Shown piece after piece: positions 37,601-49,600 of a DNA stretch of 64,000 bases (positions are counted from its first letter, which is position 1; every line of letters starts with the position of its first letter). The stretch covers positions 41,828,241-41,892,240 of the forward strand of contig OZ024939.1 in assembly GCA_964017235.1 (NCBI GenBank). Reading direction: 5' to 3'. Source of the stretch: Sabellastarte sp. h YS-2021. Its lineage: Eukaryota; Annelida; Polychaeta; Sabellida; Sabellidae. A program made the translations under genes and the position numbers. The notes beneath the pieces were generated by a model. The model ran no database searches, had not been told where the DNA came from, and was given only the letters and a program-made list of their open reading frames with translations.

Positions 37601-40600
37601 TATATTCATTAAAATAAAATTTATTAACTTAAAAATATTTCATGAAGATGTTTCCTGTTTTAAATAAAAGCTCAAGTACAATCACAGTTAAGTTTCACCA
37701 TTTCAGTGACAAGTGTATGACAAACTGAATTCAGTTCAGTTTCAAAGCCCACAAAATTGCAAATTTAATAAGTAAATTAAATTTTTATAAGTTAATACCC
37801 TATCCAATGGACAATTGCTAAACCGGTCGGCGCAGACCGGCCCGCCAAACGCCAGAAAAAGACGTCCTGTGTTTCCACTGGCTGGCCGGTCCCAGTACTG
37901 TGCATTCGCCAGGTGGCGCATGGTATTTACTTCCTGTCTAGACAACATGACGTCATAGCATCTTTTTCGTTGTCTAAAACTATTAGACCCCTAGTAAGCT
38001 GATAGCGGGGTCGGTGGGAGGGTCTTGTGTGTCCATTGGATAGGGTATTAACTTATAAAAATTTAATTTACTTATTAAATTTGCAATTTTATTGCGTTAA
38101 TACATCCTATCCAATGGACAATTGCTGAATAACTACCGCTTGGTCGGTGGGTAAGTTACTAGGGACTTATGTGAACTCACAAGTAATAGCAAATTTTAAC
38201 CTACGGCCTAGGCTGACTTCGTCAGGAGACCTATAGGTCCAGGCCTGGGTTGACTTTAAGGTCAGGAAACCCTGCAAGGCCATGGTCGGTTGCCAGCAGC
38301 TGGTTACCCGGGGCTATACCGCCGTCGCCCCCCCCCCCCCCCCCCCCTTTGTAGACCTGCTCTGAGGTAGGGGAAGAGAGGGATTAGTTCAGTCCCAAAA
38401 TGCAAATAAACCTCCCAAAGGAAGCACGCCACACTTAATTCTTATGTACATGAAGAATTGTTATGCACATATAAAAATCTCCTCAATCTAAGGGCCACTT
38501 GTGGATCTGCTGAGCAGCCACTACCGAGCCCAATTGGTAAAGCTCTGAATCAGCCCAAGCCCCGCCCTTCATATAGAACTGTGTGAAGGTATTGTGACTT
38601 CAGTGGCAGGCTGACAAGATTGGATCTAAGGAGACTCCCGACTGGAAGACCTTAGAAGCAGCAAAGGCCCTGACATCATGGGCTTTAACCTGATGTTAAA
38701 TGTGGGCCTCCTGGTCAGAGAGCTCATAACATAGGATCACAGTCTGCTTGATCCAAGAGGAGATAGTGGCAGGTGGGATGTCTTTGTTGAAACCTTTCTT
38801 AAAGGAGACAAAAACCACCTCCTTATTCTGCCTGATGTCTGAGGTCCTGTCCAAATAGTAGCACAATGCTCTGACCGGACAGAGGGACCTGTCAGACTTG
38901 ACGGATCTATCCAGAGTCGGGGCCAGGGCTGTTATAACCCCAGGGGCCACACTGGACACTCTATGGCCAGCTGATTCTAGGATAGAAAGCTGGGCGAGGA
39001 TACAGGGACACCTTTGAACAATCGGATTGGTGTCCAATATATCAGTTTTGCCAGGCATGAATCTCACTTTTGCACTTGCCCGACCCAAGGACCAAGAGGA
39101 ATACCGTCTTGAAGGTCAAATGCTTCAAGGGGGGCCTCCTTGATTGGATCAAATGGATTCTTAGCTGGTGCACGGCCAGTAAGAAGGTCCAGGAGGGTAT
39201 GCCACTCCTGCCTCTGGGTCTGTCTCTGAGGAAACTATCCAGGAGAGGAGCGAGATTTTCGTCCTAACTGATGTTGAAGGGTGAATTTCCAGTTTATCAA
39301 CAATGGGTGACCTATAACCATCAATGGTGCTGGGCTGTTTGCCAAGCATGTATCTCACTTCTACGCTTGCCCGAACCCAGGGCCAAGAGGAAAACTGCCT
39401 TGAAGGTCAAATGCTTCAAGGAGGCCTTTAATTGGTTCAAAATGAACCTTGTCAGCTGGTGCAAAAAACCAGGGAGAGGTTCCAGGAGGGGGTTCCCCTC
39501 CGGCCTTTGGGTCTGTCTCAGTGGAAGTTAACCAGGAGACGAGTGAGATTTTCATCCTTACTAACATTGATGGGCAAATTCTAGACTATCAGCAATGGCT
39601 GACCTGTAACCATCAATGGTACTGGGCTGCAACTTCCTGTACTGAAAGAGGTACCTAAGGAAGTAAACAACTGACTTTACAGGTGGTGCCCGAAGTCCAC
39701 CTGATGAAAGATACATCACTTGGGAAAAAATGACCCATTTGCCTCATAGACTGATCTGATTGACCCCCCTTTGAGGAGCCTCAATTCTTGCTGCCACTGC
39801 CTCAGACAAGTCCTGCTCCTCGATTGCTGAGGCTCTAGGAGCCCTGCATGGAGATTAAGATTGGTCAGATTTCCGTGAGGGATCTGATCGAATGGCTGTG
39901 AACAGGCTGGACAGATTGGGGAGGCTCAGTGGGATGTGGCTGGACATGGCCACTAGATCCCAAAACCAAGGCATGTTGGGTCACCCCGGAGCAATCAGAA
40001 TGATTCTCTTACATGGGGAGTCTTGCAACTTCTCCACCACTTTGCCCAATATGGCTGATGGTGAGAAGGTGTATGCTTTTAGATCCTACCATGGCCGACT
40101 GAGCACATCCACTGCTGTGGCCAGGGGATCCGATACCGGTGACACAAAACAGAGGCGACTTGTTGTTGAACTTCGTGGCAAATAAGTTAATTTTGGGCCG
40201 GTGCCACCTACTGCATAGAGTGGAAGACCTCTGGGAGGAGAAACCACTGTTGGGATGGTCTGGCCTAGCCTGAACAGCCTGTCTGCTACCATATTAGGCC
40301 GGCCTGGAATGTGTCGTGCTTTAGAATCACTTGTTTCCTGGTACACCAGGTCAAGATTCTCCATAGTAGGGCACAAAGTGGGCCCGACCTCATTCCTCCT
40401 TCCTTTATGTATGACACTTCTGTGGTGTTGTCAGTTGCTACAAGTACTATCTTGTTGAGCAAAGGTCTTGGAACTCTTTTAAAGCCAGAAAGGCTGCTTT
40501 AGTTCTAGATAGTTTATATATACAACTTGCTTCCCGGAGGGAACCAGGTTGCTCTTGCCAAGTGCTCATCTAAGTGAGCGCCCCACCCTTCTATTGATGC

Positions 40601-43600
40601 GTCTGTAAATATTTGCAGAGCATGTTTTTTATTGGGTGTCATGGTTGGCCTGTAAGTGCATTGTCTTCCTTCAGCCGCCATTGTAAATGGGGGTGCAGGG
40701 ACCTGGGGACTTGGATCACCTTTTGCAGTGATTCTGGATACCCTCCAGTTGTTCTTTTGAGGTGCCACTGTATGGGTCTCATATGAAGTCTGCCTAGATT
40801 AACATGCTTTTCTGTAGATGTTAGTAACCTATCAAGGACATGAATTCCCGGACCGGGCAAGCCGGTAGGGATAGCAGTTTTAACAGTCTCTTAAAGGTTC
40901 TGTACCCAGTCCAGGGTCGGTCGGAACCGATCAGACCTGAAGTCGAAACTGGTAGCCTACAAAATCAAAGTCTTGATTGGGCTCCAGCTCTGATTTCTCT
41001 AAGTTCATTCGCCAACCCAGTTGCTGACACATTATTTACTAGTTCCTGTGTATTTTGGAGACAAGCCTGGTGGGATCTGGCTCTCACCAACCAGCCGTCT
41101 AGGTACTGGTGGCTTCTTAAATCCTTGTGTATGGCCATCAATTTCACCTGCTTTGGTATCACTGTGAACTCAAAAGGTGCTGTGGACAACCCGAATGGCA
41201 GGGCCTTGAGTTGGTATGCCCGACCTTGGATGTGAAATCTCAGGCATTTCCTGGATTGTTCTTGTATAGGTATATGGACGTAGGTATCCCTCCTTCAACA
41301 GTTGTACTACCTAAAGTCCAGTCCCCAAGGCTTCCTAAGTTCCCCAAAAAGGGCTTAGTCTGGACCTTATAGGCAGATTGTGTGCCACATTTGGGACATT
41401 TGGTATTCTGACAATATTTTCTGTCCCTCCGGACACTGGTCCGGTCTGGTGACAATGATCCAGGTTAACAGTCTCTCTGTTTTTATTGTGGTCATATTTT
41501 CACATTAATAAACTCTTTGCCCCGGGCCAGCAGCCTACAAGGTGCAGCATTTACAGAGCAATTGTAATATGTGAGATGTCAGTCCCCTGGCAGGACCTGA
41601 TGACAAAATTGATTATTATCTCTGCAGTCAAGTCCAGCACCGATAACAGGTTGTTGAGAGGTGTGATAAGGGAAGGTTGCCTGGCAGTAGCTTGGGAAAC
41701 TGTCCTATCATCAAGATCACTGACCAGTTTAAGAATTCTCTGTAACCCAATTAACTTTAGGCAACTCTGTCCGGTACCCGGACTCCATACCCGGTACTTT
41801 ACTGTAACCAGTAATTCTTGTAACCGGCAAAAACTGGCAGGTTGGGGTCACCAAGGAATTTTGACAGCTACTGGTCTATATTTAGCCAGCTTTTTTTTTT
41901 TTTTTTTTTTTTTTTAACCAGTTGGGTTGAAGCACTACAGTAAGGACTGTGTAGCCAACACCCTGTTAGTAGACTTGTAACCCATAGAATGAAGCAAGTG
42001 TACAAGGCTGTGTAGCCAGTACCAGTCGGTACACTCTGTAGCTAGTTGCTGAAGTGTACAAGGCTGTGTAGCCAGTACCAGCCGGTACACTCTGTAACCA
42101 GTTGTTGAAGCCAGTGTACAAGGCTGTGTAGCCGGTACACTGTAACCAGTTGAGGCTACTGTATAAGGCTGTGAAGCCGGTAGCCGGTCGGTACATACTG
42201 TAACCAGTTATTGAAGTAACTGTACAAGGCTGTTTAGGTACACCCTGTAACCAGTTGCTGAATGAAGTTTACAACTATCTTGTGTTGAATTCAGTTTCCT
42301 CCATTAATTCCTCTGTAACCGGTTGTTGAAGCAAGTGTACAAGGCTGTATAGCCGGTACACTCTGTAACCAGTTGTTGAAACAAGTGTACAAGGCTTTAT
42401 AGCCGGGACTGGTCGATACACTCTGTAACCAGTTGTTGAAAAATTTTTACAACTATCTTTGAACGCACGTCTTATTTGTAGATTTTGACAGTTGCTGGGA
42501 AAGCCCTTGTGAGCTATATTTAGAAACAAATGTTGGTCGGTGTGTCACGTGACCAGCTTGCTGGTCGGAGGGACAACGTGATTGGCTGGTTGGAGATGAC
42601 GATCAGCTTCGTGAACTGGTCGGAAAATCACGTGACCAACTTCGGGGATACGCCCTCACTAGAGGTGTTCTATCCTTATATCACAGTAAACGTAAGCTTA
42701 CTGGTCGACTGATGTCTGTAGCAGAGAAGTCTGTACCAGTACGCTGGAGGTGGATTACAGGAACTAAAAAACTGGAATCACAGTAGACGTGAGTGCAAAG
42801 AATGTACTTCCGACCTTCTTGTTCGGTGAATCACGTGATAAACTTCGTGACTGGTCGGTGAAAACACGTGACCAGCTTCGTGAAGACACGCGATTGGCTG
42901 ACTGGGTATGACGTCAGAGGTCGCGTTCTTTTAGCTGGCCGGTCGGCTGATGCTTTAAAAGGAGATAAGCCTGGACCAGTGCACTCTGTAGATGAAATTC
43001 CTGGCCGGTCTGAAGTCGGTTCTTCTTCTCAGCCGGCTGTACACTCAAACCAGTTTCCTGGCCATCCATTGCCCTTACTACCGACACAAGTGCCGGGTCC
43101 ATAAGGGTGGGACTGAGAGTGACAAAAGTTCCTTCTATGTAGAAAATACTTGAGAGGTCGGTTGAAGAAATCTGAAGAATTCACCTCTTGTTTCTGATGA
43201 AAAAATACTCGAGCTAGGCTGGTGTGACTGATGCTTAACAGCAGAGAAGTCGGTACCAGTGCGCTCTGAAGAAATCTGAAGAATTCATCTCATGCTTCTG
43301 ATTAAAAAACACCAAATACTCGAGCTGGGCTGGTGTGACTGATGCTTTACAGCAGAGAAGTCGGTACCAGTGCGCTCTGAAGAATGCATCTGTGATGGGG
43401 AATTCCTTCCATTCACAGATTTCAAAACTACGTAGACTGAAGATCTCGTGTAGAGACGTTTCTATGGTGATTGTAGCTGGAAGGTTATAGATGAAACATT
43501 CAAACAAAAGACACGGATAAAAATACCTGTTAGAAGTATATCCATAATTCCTCAATATTGTTGATCTGCCCCTAACAACACAAAGGTTGAATGGGAGGAA

Positions 43601-46600
43601 ACTAGCAAAATGGCTGCCTTCATATATCTCGTCGATTACTGCCCTATCATCAAGAATAAATTGAGCCAACTAGGGAGCGTTTCCAGCAGATTTCTAAATG
43701 TATATCCGTGCTTAACCAGCTGGTAACACTTTACAAAGAAACTCTCCACATATAAGGTTTAAAATCCGTCATAAAGCACACTTTTCCTTTAAAATTCTGG
43801 AGATGTTGAAAACACGTCTGCACAGTACACGCGCCAAACGAAAAAGATGCTATGACGTCATGTTGTCTAGACAGGAAGTAAATACCATGCGCCACCTGGC
43901 GAATGCACAGTACTACGCCGACCGGTTTAGTAATTGTCCATTGGATAGGATGTATTAACGCAATAAAATATCTGATTTGGATTTTCATAAATGGTCCACC
44001 ACTACAGGATGGCCTGATATTTTATATAATACAATGACTGCTTAACAAACTTATATACATCTGATGCTACTGAAATTATCACACACAATATAGATATAAT
44101 TTGATCAAGCGAGAATTAAATCAAACACTGAATTGTTTTCTCTGATTTCAAGAATTAATTCGAAGTTCAAGTAATGCATATGTGACACTATATATCTGAA
44201 CCTCTAAGTAACATTTTGTTAAGTTTACTTAAGTTCTAATGTTTTAGAACCTTTTTTATTATTATTGTCATATATTTGTGAATGCTAATACTGCAGAAAT
44301 CATTTTCTGGTGTTCAGACCGAGATAACACAAATGTACATTAATTTGTTTGCAATTAGTTAATTTGTATTACTTCAGAAAGATTCTGTCAGTTGTAACTT
44401 TTCTCAATTTATCCACAATTGTTCAAGTTATATGCCTCTGGTCAGCCTGAGTTTGTGGGCTATCAAAAAGTCAATTCAATTACATATAATTAATTTACAT
44501 CAATTAAAGAATTATCAATTTTTTTTTTCATTAAATCAGGATAAAGTGCCATTTATGATCTGATGCAAATCAACATAAACCCATTCAACTGTATCTTAAT
44601 AAGCTTTGCATAAACTAATTTTTATTAATAAAGAGGAAAGGTGAAGGATGTCATATTCAAACACTTTTCTTTGCTATGTATGTATAAATTCTGCCAACAC
44701 AGAAGCGATTTTATGGTGTAACAATGAGATTCAATGTTAGACTATTTTGCTATATGTTAATTAGCGTGTAATTGATTACTGATCCAGAAGGAATGAGCAG
44801 GCTGTCACATTGGAACTTACACCTACTGGTTGATTGGACAACAAGTTGCGGAGCAAACCCAGCGTTTTCATCAGGATGTTGATATCGCTGTCGCTAAGCA
44901 ACCGGAACAGCTGATCCACTCCAAGCGAGTTGAGTATCTGAGATTTGACCTTCTGCTCAGTCTGAAAGGTCAGGTTCTAAAATGAAGAGAAAAAAATGAT
45001 AAATCAGTACAATCTACAGTTAATTAATGAATAAATCATTACTACTCGTACATTTTTTGTTGTTTTCCTATCAACAAATAACCATTTGTATTCTCACATA
45101 ATATGAAAGTACAGCATATTTTACCATATTTTGAATTATGGCAAATGCTTGTAAATTCTGTGAAAATTCTACATCATTTATGATTTATCCAGTCTGTTAT
45201 AAATTTATGTGATAAATGATTCTTAATGCTTAATTTCATGGGGGTTGGCTCCCATTAAGTCTAATGTTATAGTTGCAAGGACTGGCACAACAGATACATT
45301 CCATTTGCTGCGGAGAATTTTACATAACATCCTTTATTTTTCCAACAAATGTACCCCGTAATTAAAACCCTTATTTTTGTAATCCTTCAGATGCTAATGA
45401 CAGGCCTGCCCTGAAATATGAATTTGCAAATTTAATAAGTAAATTAAATTTTTATAAGTTAATACCCTATCTAATGGACAATTTGCTAAACAGGTCGGCG
45501 CAGACCGGCCCGCCAAACAGCCCGGTCCGTAGTACTGTGCACTCCCCAGATGGCGCCTCGTACTGCCTTCCTGTCTAGACAACCTGACGTCATAGCATCT
45601 TTTTCATTGTCTAAACCTCTTAGACCCCTAGTAAGCTGATAGCGGGGTCGGTGGGAGGGTCTTGTGTGTCCATTGGATAGGGTATTAACTTATAAAAATT
45701 TAATTTACTTATTAAATTTGCAATTTTATTGTGTTAATACATCCTATCCAATGGACAATATGCTGAATAACTACTGCTTGGTCGGCGGGTAAGTTACTAG
45801 GGACATATGTGAACTCACAATAGCAAATTTTAACCTACGGTCTAGGCAGGAGACCAATAGGCCCGGGCCTGGGTTGACCTTAAGGTCAGGAAACCCTGTA
45901 AGGTCATGGTCGGTTGCCAGCAGCCGGTTACCAGGGGCTATACCGACGTCCCCCCCCCCCCCCCTTTTTTAACAGACCTGCTCTGAGGTAGGGGGAAGAG
46001 AGGGATGAGTTCAGTCCCAGAATGTCAATAAACCTCCCAAAGGAAGCACATCACATTTTTTACTATGTACATGTAGAAACTGTTTATACTATGTACATAT
46101 ATACAAATCTCCTCAATCTAAGGGCCACCTGTGGATCTGCTGAGCAGTCCATACTGAGCCCAATTGGTAAAGCTCCAAGTCAGCCCAAGCCACACCCTTC
46201 AGATAGAACTGTGTGAGGGTATTATGTGACTTCAGTGGCAGGCTGACAAGATTGGATCTAAGGAGACTCCCGACTGGAAGACCTTAGGAGCAGCAAAGGC
46301 CCTGAAATCATGGGTTTTAACCTGATGTAAAGAGAGGGCCTCCTGGTCAGAGAGCTCATAACATAGGATCACAGTCTGCTTGATCTAAGAGGAGATAGAG
46401 GCAGATGTCTTTGTCGGAACCTTTCTTAAAGGAGACAAAAAACCACCTCCTTATTCTACTTGAGGTCTGAGGTCCTGTCCAAATAGTAGCGCAATGCTCT
46501 AACCGGAAAAAGGGACCAGTCAGACTTGAGGGATCTATCCAGAGATGGGGGCCAGGGCTGTTATAACCACTGGAGCCACACTGTCTAGACCCTCTTGACC

Positions 46601-49600
46601 AGCTGAATCTTGGATAGAAAGCTGGGTAATGGATATGGGGACACCGTTGACCAATCGGATTGGTGTCTAAAATTTTTGTTTTGCCAAGCATGAATCTCAC
46701 TTCTGCGTTTGCCTGACCCAAGGGCCAAGAAGAATACCGTCTTGAAGGTCAAATGCTTCAAGGAGGCCTCCTTGATTGGTTCAAACGGAGCCTTATTCAG
46801 TTGGTGCAAGACCAGTGAGAGGTTCCAGAAGGATATGCCCCTCCTGCCTTGGGGTCTGTCTCCGTGGAAACTATCCAGGAGACGAGTGAGATTTTTCTCC
46901 TTGCTGATGTTGGAAGGGTGAATTTCCCAGTTTATCAGCAATGGCTGAACTGTAACCATCAAAGGTGCTGGGCTGTAGCTTCCTGTCCTCATAAGGTACA
47001 TAAGGAAGTCAGCAACTGACTTTACAGGGGTACCCTGAGGTCCACCTGATTAGTGACGCACCACTTGTAACAATGGTCCACTTTGTCTCATAGACTAATC
47101 TGGTTGATCCCCTTTGAGGAGCCTCAATTCTTGCTGCCACCGCCTCAGCGAAGCCCTGCTCCTGGAATGCTGAGGCTCTAGGAGCCATGCATCGAGATTA
47201 AGATTTGTCAGATTTCCGTGAGGGATCTGATTGAATGGTTGTGTCAACAGGTTGGGCAGATTGGGCAGGCTCAGTGGGATTTGGCTGGACAAGGCCACTG
47301 GATCCCAAAACCAAGGCATGATGGGCCACCCCGGAGCAATCAGAATGATTCTCTTGCATGGGGAGTCCTGCAACATGACCGCTTTGCCCTATATGGCTGA
47401 TAGTGGGAAGGTGTATGCTTCCTGATGGCAGACTGAGCGCATCCACTGCTGTGTCCAGGGGATCCGGTACTGGTGACACAAACAAGGGCAACTTGTTGTT
47501 GAACCTCATGGCAAATAGGTCTATTTAAGGCCAGTGCCACCTGTTGCATCTTGCTTTGAAGACCTCCTGAAGGAGAGACCACTCGTTTGGGTGGTCTGGT
47601 CTAGCCTGGATAGCTTGTCTGCGACCACACTCAGCCGGCCTGGAATGTGTCGGGCTTTTAGAGATTCTCCATAGTAAAGCACAAAGTGGGCCCGACCTCA
47701 TGCCTCCTTCCCTGTTTATGTATGACACCACTGTGGTGTTGACTGTCTCTACAAGTACTATCTTGTGTATGCAGAGGTCTTGGAACTCTTGTAAGGCTAG
47801 AAAGACTCCCTTGAGTTCTAGGTAAGTGATATGCAACTTGCTTTCCAGAAGGGACTAGGTGCCTCCTGCAGTGTGTTCATATAAGTGAGCGCCCCACCCT
47901 GCTTTTGATGAATCTGTAAAATTTGCAGATCATGTTTATTTGGGTGTAATGGATGGCCTGTAAGGACATTGTCCTCTTGCAACCACCCTTGTAAATGTGG
48001 GTGCAATCACCTTGGTATTGGAATCACCTTTTCTAGTGACTCTGGTACCCTCCAGTCGGCCTAGGTGAACTTGCTTTCCTGTGGCTGTTAGTAAACCTAT
48101 CAGACATGAACTGATGGACCGGACAAACCAGTAGTGACAGTATTTCTAGTATTTTGTCCTGAAGGTTCTGCCAATGGTCCGGTATAGGTCGGACCCGACC
48201 GGCCATGAGGTCGAACTGGTAACCTACAAGGTCGAAGACCTGCTTTTGGTTCCAGTTTCGATTTATGCTGGAGAAAAACCTGGTGGATTATTATACCCTT
48301 GTGTATGGCCATCAGTTTCAACTCCTTTGCTACTACAGTGAGCTCCATGGGTGCAGTGGACAGACCGAAAGACAGTGCTTTGAACTGGTATGTCCGACCC
48401 TGGACATGAAATTTGATGTGTCCTGGACGGTTCCTGTATTGGTATATGGAAGTAGGCGTCCTTGAAATCTATTGAGGTAACCCACTCCCATTGTTGGAGG
48501 GTGGTCCTGATGGTCTCCGAAAGGTTTGGATTGCTCAGACCTAGAATAAGTCTCCAATGGTTGTGTGGTTTTGGACCAAGAAAGGTTGAAGAAGCCCAGA
48601 GATTTTGAACTGGCTCGACTGCACCACTCTATGTCCATAAGCTGTAATGCCTATAACCAATATAGGTTCCTGTGAGGATGTACATAGCAGTTGATAATTT
48701 TGGGTGACCTTGTCAAGCTTGGTCTTGACTGGAGAGGGAGAGTGTAGCCCTCCTTCAACATTTGTACTACCTAGGGTCCAGCCCCCCAAGGCTTCCTAAG
48801 TTCCGAAACGGGTTTAGTCTGGACCCTACAGGCAGATGTGTACCACATTTGGGACATTTGATAGTCTGACAAACATTTCTGTGTCCCTCCGGACACTGGT
48901 CCGGTCTGGTGACAATGATCCAAGAAAACAGTCACTCTGTTCTTGCTGTGGTCCGGTCCGGTGGGGCTGACACAACTTTTCACATTTAAAAGACTCTTGC
49001 CCCAGGCCAGCATCCTGCAAGGTGCAGCATTTACACAGTAATTGAGATGGCTGACCCTTGGCCGGACATGATGAAGAACTTGTCTGACTATCGACCACCT
49101 TTTTTTTTTGATAAGACCTATTTCTTTTCATGCTGGTTATTCAGGTCTGTGTTTGTAAAGGTGAAATCTATTATCTACGAGTCAAGTCCAGCACCGATAA
49201 CAAACTGTTGAAAGGTCTGATAAGGGAAGGTTGCCTGGCAGTAGCTGGGGACACTGTCATATCCCCAAAGCCACTGATTGGTCTAAGAATTTTCTGTAAC
49301 CAAATCTACCTTAGGCAACTCTGTCCGGTACCAAGAATCCATAACCGGTAATTCACTGTAAACTGTAAGCCTCTGTAACCGGCACAAAAAACTGGCAGGC
49401 TGGGGTCACCAATGAATTTAGACAGCTACTGGTCTACATTTACTATATTTAGCCAGCTTTTTCTATGTAACCAGTTGGGGTGAAGCACTGTACAGTAAGG
49501 ACTGTGTAGCCAGCACCCTGTTAGTAGACTTTGTAACTGGTAGGTTGAAGCAAGTGTACAAGGCTGTGTAGCCAGTACCAGTCGGTACACTCTGTAACCA

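Larger units (their letters stand above)
37756..43969 (-). mobile_element. DIRS-type retrotransposon copy E, structurally complete, decayed ORFs
   Basis: Sense is minus. 5' ITR 43969-43831 (with an internal deletion of about 70 bp), gag side with degenerate ~60-bp repeats (41940-43700), Cys-rich remnant (41240-41455), RT/RNase H remnants (39900-41300), recombinase remnants (38470-39900, partly duplicated), a C-tract of about 20 bases (38329-38347), ICR 38124-38029 and 3' ITR 37970-37756. Frames are broken throughout. It lies in ARMC8 intron 12. Flanks give no clear target duplication. Confidence 0.88.

Noticed and set aside
37756-43969. Ty3/gypsy-type LTR retrotransposon
   Set aside because: Termini are inverted not direct, there is no aspartic protease or DDE integrase, and a tyrosine recombinase and ICR are present.
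44823-44826. Alternative donor GTGTAA for ARMC8 exon 12
   Set aside because: It would leave one extra base and place a stop in exon 13; the donor GTAGGT four bases earlier joins in phase 0 and matches the family sequence.
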